From Modestobacter italicus (GTDB lineage Bacteria; Actinomycetota; Actinomycetes; Mycobacteriales; Geodermatophilaceae): a stretch of 64,000 nt of DNA. Shown here in pieces: positions 44,663-55,333 of the stretch; positions within the stretch are counted from its first letter, which is position 1, and every line of letters begins with the position of its first letter. The stretch covers positions 4,774,001-4,838,000 of the forward strand of contig NC_017955.1 in assembly GCF_000306785.1 (NCBI RefSeq), read 5' to 3'. The notes below the pieces were generated by a model. The model saw nothing but the letters and a program-made list of their open reading frames with translations, was not told the origin of the DNA and did not search any database. Both the position numbers and the translations under genes were made by a program.

Positions 44663-46203
44663 GCCGCACCCGCCGGGGCGTTCTCGTGCCCGCCGGTCAT
44701 GTACCCGCCGAGCACCTCCGGGGTGACCTGCCGCGGGTCGACGGTCGCGACCAGCTTCCCGCGGAGCATGACGTGCAGGGTGTCGGACAGGCCGATCAGC
44801 TCCTCGAGGTCGGCGGAGACCAGCAGGATGCCCAGCCCCTCGGCCCGGGCGTCCTTGAGCAGTTCCCAGATCACCGACTGCGCGCCGACGTCGACGCCGC
44901 GGGTCGGGTGCGCGGCCAGCAGCACGCGCGGCGAGGCGCTCATCTCGCGGCCGACGATCAGCTTCTGCTGGTTGCCGCCGGAGAGCGCGACCGCCGGGGT
45001 GTTCGGGCCCGGTGCGCGGACGTCGTACTCGCGCATGATCCGGGAGGTGTCGGTGCGGGCGGCCCGGCGGTCGATGAAGGCCCCCTTGACCGCCGGCGGG
45101 CGGGTCTGGTGGCCCAGGATGCGGTTCTCCCAGAGCGGGGCGTCCAGCAGCATCCCCTGCCGGTGGCGGTCCTCGGGGATGAAGCCGACGCCGCCCTCCC
45201 GGCGGCGCCGGGTGGACCAGTCGGTGATCTCCTCCTCGCCCAGCAGCACCGTGCCCGCGGTGGGCAGCCGCAGCCCGAGGACGGCGTCGATCAGCTCGGA
45301 CTGCCCGTTGCCCTCGACCCCGGCGATGCCGACGACCTCGCCCTCGCGGACGGTCATCGACACGTCGTCGACCACCGCCCGGCTGCCGGCGCCGCCGGGC
45401 ACGGTGAGGTGGCTGATCCGCAGCACCGGGGTCTCGCGGACCGTGGAGTCGCGGGTTACCGGGGTGGGCAGCTCCGCGCCGACCATCATCTCGGCCAGCT
45501 GCCGGGCGGTCGTCGTCGCCGGGTCGGCGGTGCCGACGGTGGTGCCGCGGCGGATGACGGTGATCGAGTCGGCCACCTTCCGCACCTCGTCGAGCTTGTG
45601 CGAGATGAAGATGACGGTGAGGCCCTCGCGCTTGAGCTCCGCGAGGTTGCCGAAGAGCTCGTCGACCTCCTGCGGGACGAGGACGGCGGTCGGCTCGTCG
45701 AGGATGAGGATCGTGGCGCCGCGGTAGAGGACCTTGGCGATCTCCACCCGCTGCCGGTCGCCGACGCCGAGGTCCTCGACGAGCGCGTCGGGCTCCAGCC
45801 CCAGGGAGTAGCTGTCGGAGATCTCGGTGATCCGGCGGCGGGCGGTCGCCCGGTCCAGCCGGCCGCCCTTCGTGGGCTCGCTGCCCAGGACGATGTTCTC
45901 CAGGACGGTGAAGTTGTCAGCCAGCATGAAGTGCTGGTGCACCATGCCGATGCCGGCCGCGATCGCGTCGTTGGGGCTGCGCAGGTGCACCTCGCGGCCG
46001 TCGACGAGGATCTGGCCCTCGTCCGGGCGGTGCATGCCGTACAGCGTCTTCATCAACGTGGACTTGCCCGCGCCGTTCTCACCGACGATGGCGTGCACCT
46101 CGCCGCGGGCGACCCGCAGCTCGATGTCCTTGTTCGCGACCACGCCCGGGAAGCGCTTGGTGATGCCGCGCAGCTCCACCGCCAGCGGTGTCGACTCGGT
46201 CAA
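44659..46203 (-). CDS. Nucleoside ABC importer ATPase with two nucleotide-binding domains
   Basis: 514 residues, tandem NBDs of the sugar/nucleoside type. The first domain has GENGAGKSTLMKTLYG and a Q-loop MVHQHFMLADNFTVLENI. The second has the degenerate GVEGNGQSELIDAV Walker A, SGGNQQKLIVGREM and HPTRGVDVGAQ. It powers the two permeases encoded downstream. The gap of 179 nt to the BMP lipoprotein gene holds a hairpin at 46317-46353, which probably lowers ABC expression relative to the lipoprotein. Confidence 0.93.
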   Translation of the reverse strand: MTESTPLAVELRGITKRFPGVVANKDIELRVARGEVHAIVGENGAGKSTLMKTLYGMHRPDEGQILVDGREVHLRSPNDAIAAGIGMVHQHFMLADNFTVLENIVLGSEPTKGGRLDRATARRRITEISDSYSLGLEPDALVEDLGVGDRQRVEIAKVLYRGATILILDEPTAVLVPQEVDELFGNLAELKREGLTVIFISHKLDEVRKVADSITVIRRGTTVGTADPATTTARQLAEMMVGAELPTPVTRDSTVRETPVLRISHLTVPGGAGSRAVVDDVSMTVREGEVVGIAGVEGNGQSELIDAVLGLRLPTAGTVLLGEEEITDWSTRRRREGGVGFIPEDRHRQGMLLDAPLWENRILGHQTRPPAVKGAFIDRRAARTDTSRIMREYDVRAPGPNTPAVALSGGNQQKLIVGREMSASPRVLLAAHPTRGVDVGAQSVIWELLKDARAEGLGILLVSADLEELIGLSDTLHVMLRGKLVATVDPRQVTPEVLGGYMTGGHENAPAGAA

Positions 46204-46316
46204 CGGGGCTCCTCGGGGGCCGGGTGGGCAGGGAGGCGGGCGGACCGGAGGTCTTCCGGCCGCACGGTGGCCGGACGGTGTCCTCGTCCGACGCGGAGAC
46301 GGTACACACGGAAAAC

Positions 46317-46353
46317 GGCGGGCCCGGGGGCGTGTGTCGCGCCCAGGCCCGCC
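46317..46353 (-). terminator. Attenuating hairpin after the BMP lipoprotein gene
   Basis: GGCGGGCC (46317-46324) pairs with GGCCCGCC (46346-46353), with additional G-C pairs inside. It lies 30 nt beyond the lipoprotein stop and ahead of the ABC ATPase gene. Confidence 0.55.
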
Positions 46354-46382
46354 GCCGTCAGTCCGTGCTCACGACGCCCGTG

Positions 46383-47450
46383 TCACGGGGTCGTGGGGAC
46401 CTCGATGTCACCGGAGATGATCTGCTGGGTGTAGTCGTCCAGCTGGGTCTTGATGTCGTCGATCTGGCCACCGGAGGTGGACAGGCCCACGCCGTCGCTC
46501 TCCAGGTCGTTGACGACGTCGCTGCCGCCCTCGACCGACCCCTCGGAGTAGTCGGTGATGAAGGTCTGGATCGCGACGTCGACCCGCTTGAGCACCGACG
46601 TCATGATCACGGCCTGCAGGGCCGGGTCACCGACGGTCTCGTACTGGTCGGAGTCGACACCGATCGCCCGGCCACCCGCCTCGGCGGCCGCCTCGAACAC
46701 GCCCTGACCCGAGCCACCCGCGGCGTGGTAGACGATGTCGGCGCCGGCCTGGAACATGCCCTGGGCGAGGATCTTGCCGCGCGCCGGGTCGGCGAAGCCG
46801 GAGAAGTCACCGGCGGCCGAGATGTACTGGCGGTCGATGACGATGCCCGGCTTGGCCGCCTGGGCACCGGCGACGAAGCCGGCCTCGAACTCCTGGATCA
46901 GCGTGGTCTCGACGCCGCCGACGAAGCCGATGTGGCCGGACTCGGACTTCAGCGCCGCCGCCACACCACCGAGGAACGAGCCCTCGTTGGCCGCGAACAG
47001 CAGGCCGGTCGCGTTGTCCAGGCCCATGTCGGCGACCGACTGGTCGACGATGGCGAACTCGGTGTCCGGGTACTGCGGGGCGACCTCGGCCAGCGCATCG
47101 GCGAAGGCGAAGCCCACGGCGATGACCGGGTTGTTGCCGTCGTCGGCGAGCTGGGTCAGCAGGTCGACCCGGTTGGAGCCGTCGGCGTTCGGCGACAGCT
47201 CGGTGACCTCACCGCCGAGGTCCCCGATCGCGGCCTCGACACCGGCGTAGGCCGAGTCGTTGAACGACTTGTCGCCACGGCCGCCGGTGTCGTAGGCGAG
47301 GCCGATCTGCAGGTCGCCGCTGGCGGCGCTGCTCTCGCCGCTGCCACCCCCGCTGCCGCTGCTGGTGTCCTCGTCGCTGGCGCAGGCCGCCAGGGCCATG
47401 CTCCCGGCCAGCAGCAGCGCTGCGGCCTTCATCCCACGCACTCGGCGCAA
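46383..47450 (-). CDS. BMP-family nucleoside-binding lipoprotein
   Basis: 355 residues from a TTG at 47450 that has GGAG spaced 6 nt and gives a basic n-region. The ATG at 47432 is an alternative. Signal peptide GMKAAALLLAGSMALAAC with an LAAC lipobox, then a Ser/Gly-rich linker. The BMP/PnrA domain starts at LQIGLAYDTGGRGDKSFND, with NPVIAVGFAFADALAEVAPQ and YHAAGGSGQGVFEAA. It captures nucleosides at the membrane face for the ABC permeases. It is the first gene of the bmp-cdd-deoA operon. Confidence 0.93.
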   Translation of the reverse strand: MRRVRGMKAAALLLAGSMALAACASDEDTSSGSGGGSGESSAASGDLQIGLAYDTGGRGDKSFNDSAYAGVEAAIGDLGGEVTELSPNADGSNRVDLLTQLADDGNNPVIAVGFAFADALAEVAPQYPDTEFAIVDQSVADMGLDNATGLLFAANEGSFLGGVAAALKSESGHIGFVGGVETTLIQEFEAGFVAGAQAAKPGIVIDRQYISAAGDFSGFADPARGKILAQGMFQAGADIVYHAAGGSGQGVFEAAAEAGGRAIGVDSDQYETVGDPALQAVIMTSVLKRVDVAIQTFITDYSEGSVEGGSDVVNDLESDGVGLSTSGGQIDDIKTQLDDYTQQIISGDIEVPTTP

Positions 47451-47634
47451 GACGGTCTCCTCTCTCGGAGGGCACGGCCGGCCCTCGGCAGGCCCGCGCC
47501 CCGGTGCTGTGTCGTCCAGGTTCCCCCGCCGTCCGGCTCCCGCGGTGAGGCGGCTCGGCCAGCGACGGCGACCTCGGCACGCTAACTGCGGCTCCGCCGC
47601 CGATGGCCGCCCGGGAACGGATAGAGACCCGATC

Positions 47635-47730
47635 GTTGCCAACGGGCAACACCGGGCACACACGGCCGGTGAGCCCGGCCACACCGCCGTCCGGGCCCCG
47701 CCTCCCGGCCTCCCCGCGCCGGGTTAGCGT
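47635..47730 (+). promoter_or_regulatory. Divergent control region: GTTGCC dyad and leaderless -10 of the carboxypeptidase
   Basis: The 286-nt gap 47451-47736 separates the bmp operon from the carboxypeptidase. GTTGCC-AACG-GGCAAC (47635-47650) is a perfect 6-bp dyad that may bind a regulator. TAGCGT at 47725-47730 ends 6 nt before the GTG at 47737, indicating a leaderless transcript. Nothing else is recognised in the gap. Confidence 0.5.
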
Positions 47731-47736
47731 CCTGGG

Positions 47737-49083
47737 GTGCGCCGACCTCCCCCGCTGCGCCGGCTCACCGCCGGGGTCCTGGTCACCGCGACGCTCCTGG
47801 TGGGCGCCGCCGGTCCGGCGCTGGCCGAGGGGAGCCGGCCGACGGTGGACCCGTCGGCGCCGACCCCCACCGCCCCCTTCCCCGGGCTGCCACCGCAGGG
47901 CAGCGCCCCGGACGGGAGCACCGTCGGCGGCCCGGGGCTGGCCACCCGCGGGATCGCCACCGTCCCCGGCGCGCCGGTGCTGCCGGCGGGGACCGACGCG
48001 CGCGGCTGGCTGGTCGCCGACGCCGGCACCGGGGAGGTGCTGGCCGCATCGGACCCGCACGGCCGCTACTACCCGGCCAGCACGCTCAAGACGCTGACCC
48101 TGCTGACCCTCGCGCCGGTCCTGGACCACGGCCTGGTCGTCGAGGGGACCACCGACGACGAGGCGGTCGAGGGCAGCCGGGTGGGGCTGGTCCACGGCGG
48201 GCAGTACCCGGTCGACCTGCTGTTCCGGGCGCTGGTCATGCAGTCGGGCAACGACGCGGCCAACGCGCTGGCCCGGGCCGCGGGCGGGGTGGGGCCCACC
48301 CTGGCGGCGATGAACACCACCGCGGAGCGGCTCGGCGCGTTCGACACGGTCGCCGGCACCCCCTCGGGGCTGGACGTGGCCGGCCAGTCGTCCTCGCCCT
48401 ACGACCTGGCGCTCATCATGCGGCAGCTGGTCGCCGACCCGTACACCCTCGACGTGCTGCAGACCCGCACCGCGCAGATGCCCGCCGTCGCCGACCTCAC
48501 CCCCGGCTACCAGATCCAGAGCCAGGACACCCTGCTCGACAGCTACCCCGGCACGCTGGGCGGCAAGACCGGGTTCACCGACGCCGCCCGGCACACCTTC
48601 GTGGCCGCGGCCGAGCGCGGCGGCCGGCGGCTCGTGGTCAGCCTCATGCAGGCCGAGCGCCGGCCGGTGCCCGAGCTGCAGCAGGCGGTGAACCTGCTGG
48701 ACTGGGGGTTCAGCACCGCGCCCGACGCGTCCGGGCTCGGCCGGCTCGTCGAGCCCGGCGAGGTGTCGGCGGTGAGCACCCCGACGGTGCCCACCCCCAC
48801 CGCCGCGGCGGACGGCCGGCTGTCCGGGGAGGAGGCCGCGTCCGCCTCGGCGGCGACGGCGGCGCCCACGCCGAGGCCCACCGCGGAGCAGACCGGCTCC
48901 GGGTCCCCGGCCGTCCCGCTCGCGCTGGCCGGGGGGGCGCTGCTCATCGTGGCCGCCACCGTGCTCGGCGTGCGCCGGGCGCTGCGCCCGGTGCCCCGTC
49001 CCGGCGCCCCGGCCGCGCACCCGGCGTCGCGACCCGGTCCGGCCGAGGGGCCACCCGCGGCTCCGGGCAGGCCTGCCGGCTGA
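47737..49083 (+). CDS. dacB: D-alanyl-D-alanine carboxypeptidase (S11, DacB1-like)
   Basis: 448 residues. Signal peptide RRLTAGVLVTATLLVGAAG with an ALAEG cleavage region. Penicillin-binding motifs are YYPASTLKTLTLL (SxxK), MQSGNDAANALA (SxN) and GGKTGFTDAAR (KTG). After the peptidase domain (ending near residue 345) comes a low-complexity Ala/Thr/Pro linker, one membrane helix (VPLALAGGALLIVAATVLG) and a basic cytoplasmic tail, so the enzyme is anchored at its C-terminus facing the wall. It trims pentapeptide stems. Similar to M. tuberculosis Rv3330, which also lies near trpS. Confidence 0.92.
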   Translation: MRRPPPLRRLTAGVLVTATLLVGAAGPALAEGSRPTVDPSAPTPTAPFPGLPPQGSAPDGSTVGGPGLATRGIATVPGAPVLPAGTDARGWLVADAGTGEVLAASDPHGRYYPASTLKTLTLLTLAPVLDHGLVVEGTTDDEAVEGSRVGLVHGGQYPVDLLFRALVMQSGNDAANALARAAGGVGPTLAAMNTTAERLGAFDTVAGTPSGLDVAGQSSSPYDLALIMRQLVADPYTLDVLQTRTAQMPAVADLTPGYQIQSQDTLLDSYPGTLGGKTGFTDAARHTFVAAAERGGRRLVVSLMQAERRPVPELQQAVNLLDWGFSTAPDASGLGRLVEPGEVSAVSTPTVPTPTAAADGRLSGEEAASASAATAAPTPRPTAEQTGSGSPAVPLALAGGALLIVAATVLGVRRALRPVPRPGAPAAHPASRPGPAEGPPAAPGRPAG

Positions 49084-49092
49084 CGGGGTCGG

Positions 49093-49689
49093 TCAGCGGG
49101 CGGGGCCGGTGAGCGGGTACTCGCGGGCCACGGCCCACGCGCCGTCGGGGAGCTGCTCGAACTCGGTGAACGAGGAGACCCGGAACTCCGCCTGCAGGTC
49201 CGCCAGCCCGGCCGAGGCCATGTCGAGCATGTCGGTCGGGACGTCGTGGGCGACGGTCACGTGCGGGTGGTACGGGAAGGTCAGCGGCCGGGCCAGCGGT
49301 CCGCGGCGGACGTCGCCGGCGATCCGCGCGCACTCCGCCACCCCGCGGGCGACGGCGACGAAGACGACCTCGGAGACCGGGCGGAAGGTGTCCGTGCCCG
49401 CCAGGTGCAGGTCGAAGGGCGGGTGCGCGGCGGCCACCGTGGCCAGGTGCGTGGTGATCGCGGCCCGGTCGTCGACCAGCACCTCGGTCGGCGGCAGCAA
49501 CGTCACGTGCGGTGGCACCAGGCTGGCCTGGGGGTCGCCGCACTTGCCCCGCCACTCCACCAGCAGCTGCGCCCACGGCTCCGGGATCGACACGACCACG
49601 CCGAGCACCGCCGTCTCCGGCGCGGTCCGCGGGAGGGTGATCGACCTGTGCACGAAGGTGTCGTCGGCGCGCAGCGGTCGGCCGGTCAC
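49093..49689 (-). CDS. 2H phosphoesterase (2'-5' RNA ligase family)
   Basis: 198 residues. Two HxT motifs, PPHVTLLPP and HPHVTVAHD, are the paired catalytic histidines of the 2H superfamily (LigT/ThpR-like), which acts on 2'-5' or cyclic phosphate bonds in RNA or small metabolites. The GTG at 49689 has GGAGG spaced 9 nt and begins one base beyond the trpS stop, so it is co-transcribed with trpS. Substrate unknown. Confidence 0.85.
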   Translation of the reverse strand: MTGRPLRADDTFVHRSITLPRTAPETAVLGVVVSIPEPWAQLLVEWRGKCGDPQASLVPPHVTLLPPTEVLVDDRAAITTHLATVAAAHPPFDLHLAGTDTFRPVSEVVFVAVARGVAECARIAGDVRRGPLARPLTFPYHPHVTVAHDVPTDMLDMASAGLADLQAEFRVSSFTEFEQLPDGAWAVAREYPLTGPAR

Positions 49690-49690
49690 G

Positions 49691-50740
<1,050 letters not shown>

Positions 50741-51865
50741 TCAGGTGCCTGCAGCTCCTGCGGGCTCGCTGGTCAGGACCTCGTCCAGCGCGCCGAGGAA
50801 GACGTCGTCCTCCTCCGGGGTCCCGACGGTCACCCGCAGCCCCTCGCCTGCGAAGGGCCGGGTGATCACCGCCCGCGCCTCGAGCGCCGCCGCCACGTCG
50901 GTGGTGCGCTCCCCCAGCGGCAGCCAGACGAAGTTGGCCTGGCTGTCGGCGACTGCGAGGCCGCGGCGGCGCAGCTCGGCGGTCAGCCGCGCCCGCTCCG
51001 CCACGACGGCGGCGCAGCGGGCCCGCACCTCGTCCTCGCTGGCCAGCGCGGCCACCGCGGCGGCCTGGGCGAGGGTCGAGACGCTGAACGGCACGTGCGT
51101 GCGGCGGACGGCGTCGGCGACGGCCGGGTCCTCGGCCAGCAGGTAGCCCACCCGCAGCCCGGCCAGGCCCCAGGCCTTGGAGAAGGTGCGCAGGACCGCG
51201 ACGTTGGGCCGGCCGCGCATCAGCTCGACGCCGTCGGGCACGTCGGGGTCGGTGACGAACTCGCGGTAGGCCTCGTCCAGCACGACGAGGGTGGCGGCGG
51301 GCACCTCGTCGAGGAAGCGCTCCAGCTCCGCCCGGCGCACCGCCGTCCCGGTGGGGTTGTTCGGGTTGCAGACGAAGACCAGCCGGGTCGTCCCGTCGAT
51401 CGCCGCGGCCAGCGCGGGCAGGTCGTGGGTGTCCGGTGCCGCGCCGGGCGACCCGGGGACGAGCGGCACCTGCTGGGTGCGCGCGCCGGCGACCTGGGCG
51501 AGCAGCGGGTACATCTCGAACGACCGCCAGGCGAAGGCGATGCTGGTGCCCGGGTCATTGTATGCCTGCGCCAGCTGCTGGCAGACGGTCACCGCGCCGC
51601 AGCCGACGGCGACCTGCGCCGGCTGCACGCCGTACCGCTCGGCGAGCGCCGCGGTGAGCACGGTGGCCCCGTTGTCGGGGTACCGGTTGGTCTCGGCGGC
51701 GGTGGTGGCGATCGCCTGCAGGACGGCGGGCAGCGGCGGGAAGGCGACCTCGTTGCTGGCCAGCTTCACCGCCCGCTCGACGCCGATCTCCCGGGCCAGG
51801 TCGGCGGGGTTGCGACCGGGCCGGTACGCCGGCATCGCGGCCACGGCGGGACGTGCGCTGACCAC
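50741..51865 (-). CDS. pat: Aromatic/histidinol-phosphate-type aminotransferase (Pat/HisC2)
   Basis: 374 residues, PLP fold type I. LASNEVAFPPLPAVLQA at the N-terminus, the CNPNNPTGT motif, DEAYREF, and the PLP lysine in RTFSKAWGLAGLRVGY. The subfamily covers HisC and the actinobacterial phenylalanine aminotransferase Pat. Absence of his genes nearby favours Pat, a weak argument. GTG start with GGAGGAG 7 nt upstream. It is divergent from galE. Confidence 0.88.
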   Translation of the reverse strand: MVSARPAVAAMPAYRPGRNPADLAREIGVERAVKLASNEVAFPPLPAVLQAIATTAAETNRYPDNGATVLTAALAERYGVQPAQVAVGCGAVTVCQQLAQAYNDPGTSIAFAWRSFEMYPLLAQVAGARTQQVPLVPGSPGAAPDTHDLPALAAAIDGTTRLVFVCNPNNPTGTAVRRAELERFLDEVPAATLVVLDEAYREFVTDPDVPDGVELMRGRPNVAVLRTFSKAWGLAGLRVGYLLAEDPAVADAVRRTHVPFSVSTLAQAAAVAALASEDEVRARCAAVVAERARLTAELRRRGLAVADSQANFVWLPLGERTTDVAAALEARAVITRPFAGEGLRVTVGTPEEDDVFLGALDEVLTSEPAGAAGT

Positions 51866-51915
51866 GCGGGCTCCTCCTCCGCACGTCCGGGCCGCACCCC
51901 GGACGGGGCGCTGTC

Positions 51916-51921
51916 TAGGCT
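51916..51921 (+). promoter_or_regulatory. -10 box TAGGCT, probable leaderless start of galE
   Basis: TAGGCT ends 6 nt before the ATG at 51928, with no Shine-Dalgarno sequence. Confidence 0.65.
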
Positions 51922-51927
51922 CGCACC

Positions 51928-52881
<954 letters not shown>

Positions 52882-52885
52882 GGCG

Positions 52886-54223
52886 CTACCGGCGGGTGTG
52901 CTCCTGCGGCGCCGGTTCCGTCTCGTCGGTGTCCGGCTGCGGTGCGGCGCTGACCGAGATCCGGGCGATCCGCCGTCCGTCGAGCTCGAGCACGGTCAGC
53001 GTGCGGCCCTCGACGTCGACGGTGTCCCCCACCACCGGCAGCCGGCCGAGCTCGGCCAGCACGTAGCCCGCGACGGTCTCGTAGGGCCCCTCGGGGAGCT
53101 TGAGCCCGGTCGCGTCGGCGAAGTCGTCGAGGTTCCACAGCCCGTCGACCTCGTGCGGCCCCTCGGCCGGCTCGTCGGACTCGGCGGTGACGTCGTCGTC
53201 GTACTCGTCGTAGATGTCACCGATGACCTCCTCGATGAGGTCCTCGAGGGTGACGATCCCGTCGGTGCCGCCGTACTCGTCGACCACGATCGCGAAGTGC
53301 CGGTTCTCCTTGCGCATCTCCGACAGCGCGGTGAGCACCCGCGCCGTGCCCGGCAGCCGCTTCACCTCGCGGGCCAGGTCGCCGACGGTCGCGGCGCGGC
53401 CGGCCGGGTGGTTGGGCAGGAAGAGGTCGCGCACGTGCACGAAGCCGACGACGTCGTCCTCGTTGCGGCCGGCGACCGGGTACCGGGACCAGCTGGAGTC
53501 GGCGACCTGCTTGGCCGCGCGGCTGGCGGTGGTGCCCGCGTCGAGGAAGTGGACCTCGGTGCGGGGGGTCATGACCTCGCGCACCTCGCGGTCACCGGCC
53601 CGGAAGACCTCGTCGATCAGCCGGCGCTCGTCGGAGGACAGCGACTCGTGCGCGGCGACCAGGTCGCGCAGCTCCTCCTGGCTGATCGACTCACCGCTCG
53701 CCCGCGGGTCACCGCCGAGCAGCCGCACCAGCACGTTGGTCGACGCCGAGAGGAACCAGATGATCGGCCGGAACAGCGTGGCGATGGCGTTGAGCGGGGC
53801 GGCCACGACCAGCGAGAACCCCTCGGCGCGCTGCAGCGCCAGCCGCTTGGGGGTCAGCTCGCCGACGACCAGCGACAGGTAGCTGATCGCGATCGTGACG
53901 GCGACGAAGGCGAGCGGGTCGGCCAGGCCGCGGGACATCCCCCGGCTCGGCACCCCCCCATTCGGCCCAGGGGTCCGAAAAGGGGCCTCCCCCCCAACGG
54001 GGCGGAAAAAAAACCGCCCCGGGGGACCCCCCCCCGGGGGCGGGGAGGAACTGGTTGGGTTCGGGAAGGGGCTTTTTAAGGCCCTCCCCCCGGGGGCCCT
54101 TTTCGGCAAGTGGGGGGCCTTGGACTCACGGAGGGACACCAGTGCGATCTCGGCGCCGGAGAAGGCGCCGCCGATCAGCACGAAGGCGATCACCATGACG
54201 ATGTTGAGCCAGACGTCGCTCAC
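52886..54223 (-). CDS. CNNM/CorC-type protein with CBS pair; N-terminal domain appears corrupted in this assembly
   Basis: 445 residues from the GTG at 54223. A DUF21 membrane domain (SDVWLNIVMVIAFVLIGGAF, then LADPLAFVAVTIAISYLSL) is followed by GELTPKRLALQRAEGFS, a CBS pair (REVMTPRTEVHFLDAG to TDGIVTLEDLIEEVIGD) and a C-terminal CorC_HlyC domain. Family members move or sense Mg2+/Co2+ at the membrane. Residues about 35-96 (53937-54121) are not believable: the conserved Q-V-R region, DPNRFL and VGVTLAGF helix are replaced by Pro/Gly/Phe runs of the same length. The gene is probably intact in the cell. No clear Shine-Dalgarno site precedes the GTG. Confidence 0.85.
   Translation of the reverse strand: MSDVWLNIVMVIAFVLIGGAFSGAEIALVSLRESKAPHLPKRAPGGRALKSPFPNPTSSSPPPGGGPPGRFFFRPVGGEAPFRTPGPNGGVPSRGMSRGLADPLAFVAVTIAISYLSLVVGELTPKRLALQRAEGFSLVVAAPLNAIATLFRPIIWFLSASTNVLVRLLGGDPRASGESISQEELRDLVAAHESLSSDERRLIDEVFRAGDREVREVMTPRTEVHFLDAGTTASRAAKQVADSSWSRYPVAGRNEDDVVGFVHVRDLFLPNHPAGRAATVGDLAREVKRLPGTARVLTALSEMRKENRHFAIVVDEYGGTDGIVTLEDLIEEVIGDIYDEYDDDVTAESDEPAEGPHEVDGLWNLDDFADATGLKLPEGPYETVAGYVLAELGRLPVVGDTVDVEGRTLTVLELDGRRIARISVSAAPQPDTDETEPAPQEHTRR
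53937..54121. other. Probable sequence-quality artefact (homopolymer-rich stretch)
   Basis: Runs such as eight A, nine C, six G and TTTTTAAGG occur here and nowhere else in the window. The reading frame stays open and the residue count matches the conserved family alignment, with Gly and Pro positions largely kept, which suggests substitutions toward the neighbouring base rather than real divergence or insertion. Confidence 0.75.
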
Positions 54224-54375
54224 GAGCGGCGTGCTCCTCCAAGATGTGGTCCTCGACGGGAGTGTCCCGTGGTCGACCACGGTAGTGGCTGCGGCAGGGC
54301 GCCGATCCCACTGATCAACTCGCACGTCCCACCGGGGTGTTCCCCGCGCGACACTCCGGTGACGGAACGCACCCA

Positions 54376-54394
54376 GTTACCCTCGCTCGGTAAC
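54376..54394 (+). promoter_or_regulatory. GTTACC-N7-GGTAAC palindrome over a -10 candidate
   Basis: GTTACC (54376-54381) and GGTAAC (54389-54394) form a perfect 6-bp dyad. TACCCT inside the first arm could be the -10 box of the CAP-domain gene. A repressor site overlapping the promoter is a reasonable guess. Confidence 0.45.
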
Positions 54395-54424
54395 GATTCG
54401 TGATCTGCCGTGAGGACCTCCACC

Positions 54425-55333
54425 GTGCCCTTCCGCTCCCTCCCCTCCCCCGCCCGACTGCGCGGGTGGCGCCGGCTCTGGGCCCCCCTGGCGCTGTCCT
54501 GCTCGGTGGGCTCGGTGGCGCTCACCGCCGCGATCGGCGGGGGCCAGCTGCCGGGCACGCACGACGCCGCGAGCGCATCGGCCGCGCAGCAGAGCGGCTG
54601 GGCATCGCCGGCCCCGAGCAGCAGCCCCTCCTCCCCGGTGGCGCCGGTCGTGGTGCCGACGACCGCCGCCCCGTCGTCCGCCGTCCCGACGACCGCCGCC
54701 CCGACGACCGCCGTCCCCACCACCCCGGCCCCGTCGACCGTGTCGACGCAGCCCTCGACCGCCGCCCCGACGACCCGCGCGGTCCCGGCGCCCCGGACGA
54801 CGGCGACCTCCGCGGCGCCGGTGACCCGCTCGACCCCCACCGCGCCCGCCCCGGCGGCCAGCACGACGGCGACCCCCGCGCCCGAGCCGGCACCGGCTCC
54901 CGCACCGGCTCCCGTCGCTCCTGCGCCCGCGCCGGCTCCTGCCGCCCCGGCGGCCGCGCCCGGGCCGGAGGGGCAGGTGCTCGCCCTGGTCAACGCCCAG
55001 CGGGCGACGGCCGGGTGCGGCCCGGTCGCCGCCGACGACCGGCTGGCCGCGGTCGCCCGGGCGCACAGCGCCGACATGCGGGACCGCCGCTACTTCGCGC
55101 ACACCAACCCCGACGGCCTGGACCCGTTCGCGCGGGCGCGGGCGGCCGGCATCACGTACGCGCGGGCCGAGAACATCGCCTACGGGCAGCCGGACGCCGC
55201 CGCCGTCATGGCGGCGTGGATGGCCAGCCCCGGGCACCGGGCGAACATCCTGAACTGCGAGCTGCGCACGCTGGGCGTCGGCGTGGCCCAGGGCGCCGGC
55301 GGCCCGTGGTGGACCCAGCTCTTCGGCGGCTGA
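54425..55333 (+). CDS. Secreted CAP-domain (SCP/PR1-like) protein
   Basis: 302 residues from the GTG at 54425, with AGGA spaced 10 nt. A GTG at 54410 would add five residues but lacks a site. An N-terminal signal/anchor (APLALSCSVGSVALTAAIGG) is followed by a disordered Ala/Pro/Thr/Ser linker of about 125 residues. The C-terminal CAP domain (about 180-302) has LVNAQRATAGCGPV, ARAHSADMRDRRYFAHTNPD, RAENIAYG and MASPGHRANILNCELRTLGV, with the conserved His and Glu positions and two cysteines likely to pair. CAP proteins are extracytoplasmic. The function of bacterial ones is mostly unknown. The stop codon lies inside an inverted repeat. Confidence 0.88.
   Translation: MPFRSLPSPARLRGWRRLWAPLALSCSVGSVALTAAIGGGQLPGTHDAASASAAQQSGWASPAPSSSPSSPVAPVVVPTTAAPSSAVPTTAAPTTAVPTTPAPSTVSTQPSTAAPTTRAVPAPRTTATSAAPVTRSTPTAPAPAASTTATPAPEPAPAPAPAPVAPAPAPAPAAPAAAPGPEGQVLALVNAQRATAGCGPVAADDRLAAVARAHSADMRDRRYFAHTNPDGLDPFARARAAGITYARAENIAYGQPDAAAVMAAWMASPGHRANILNCELRTLGVGVAQGAGGPWWTQLFGG

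Noticed and set aside
52886-54223. Pro/Gly-rich segment of the CNNM protein as a real novel domain
   Set aside because: Length matches the conserved membrane helix region and the DNA is homopolymer-rich, which fits sequence damage better.
54224-54424. Possible cyclic di-AMP riboswitch before the CAP-domain gene, as known for some actinobacterial wall hydrolases
   Set aside because: The conserved motif pieces of that riboswitch are not visible. Only a short GTTACC/GGTAAC dyad is present.
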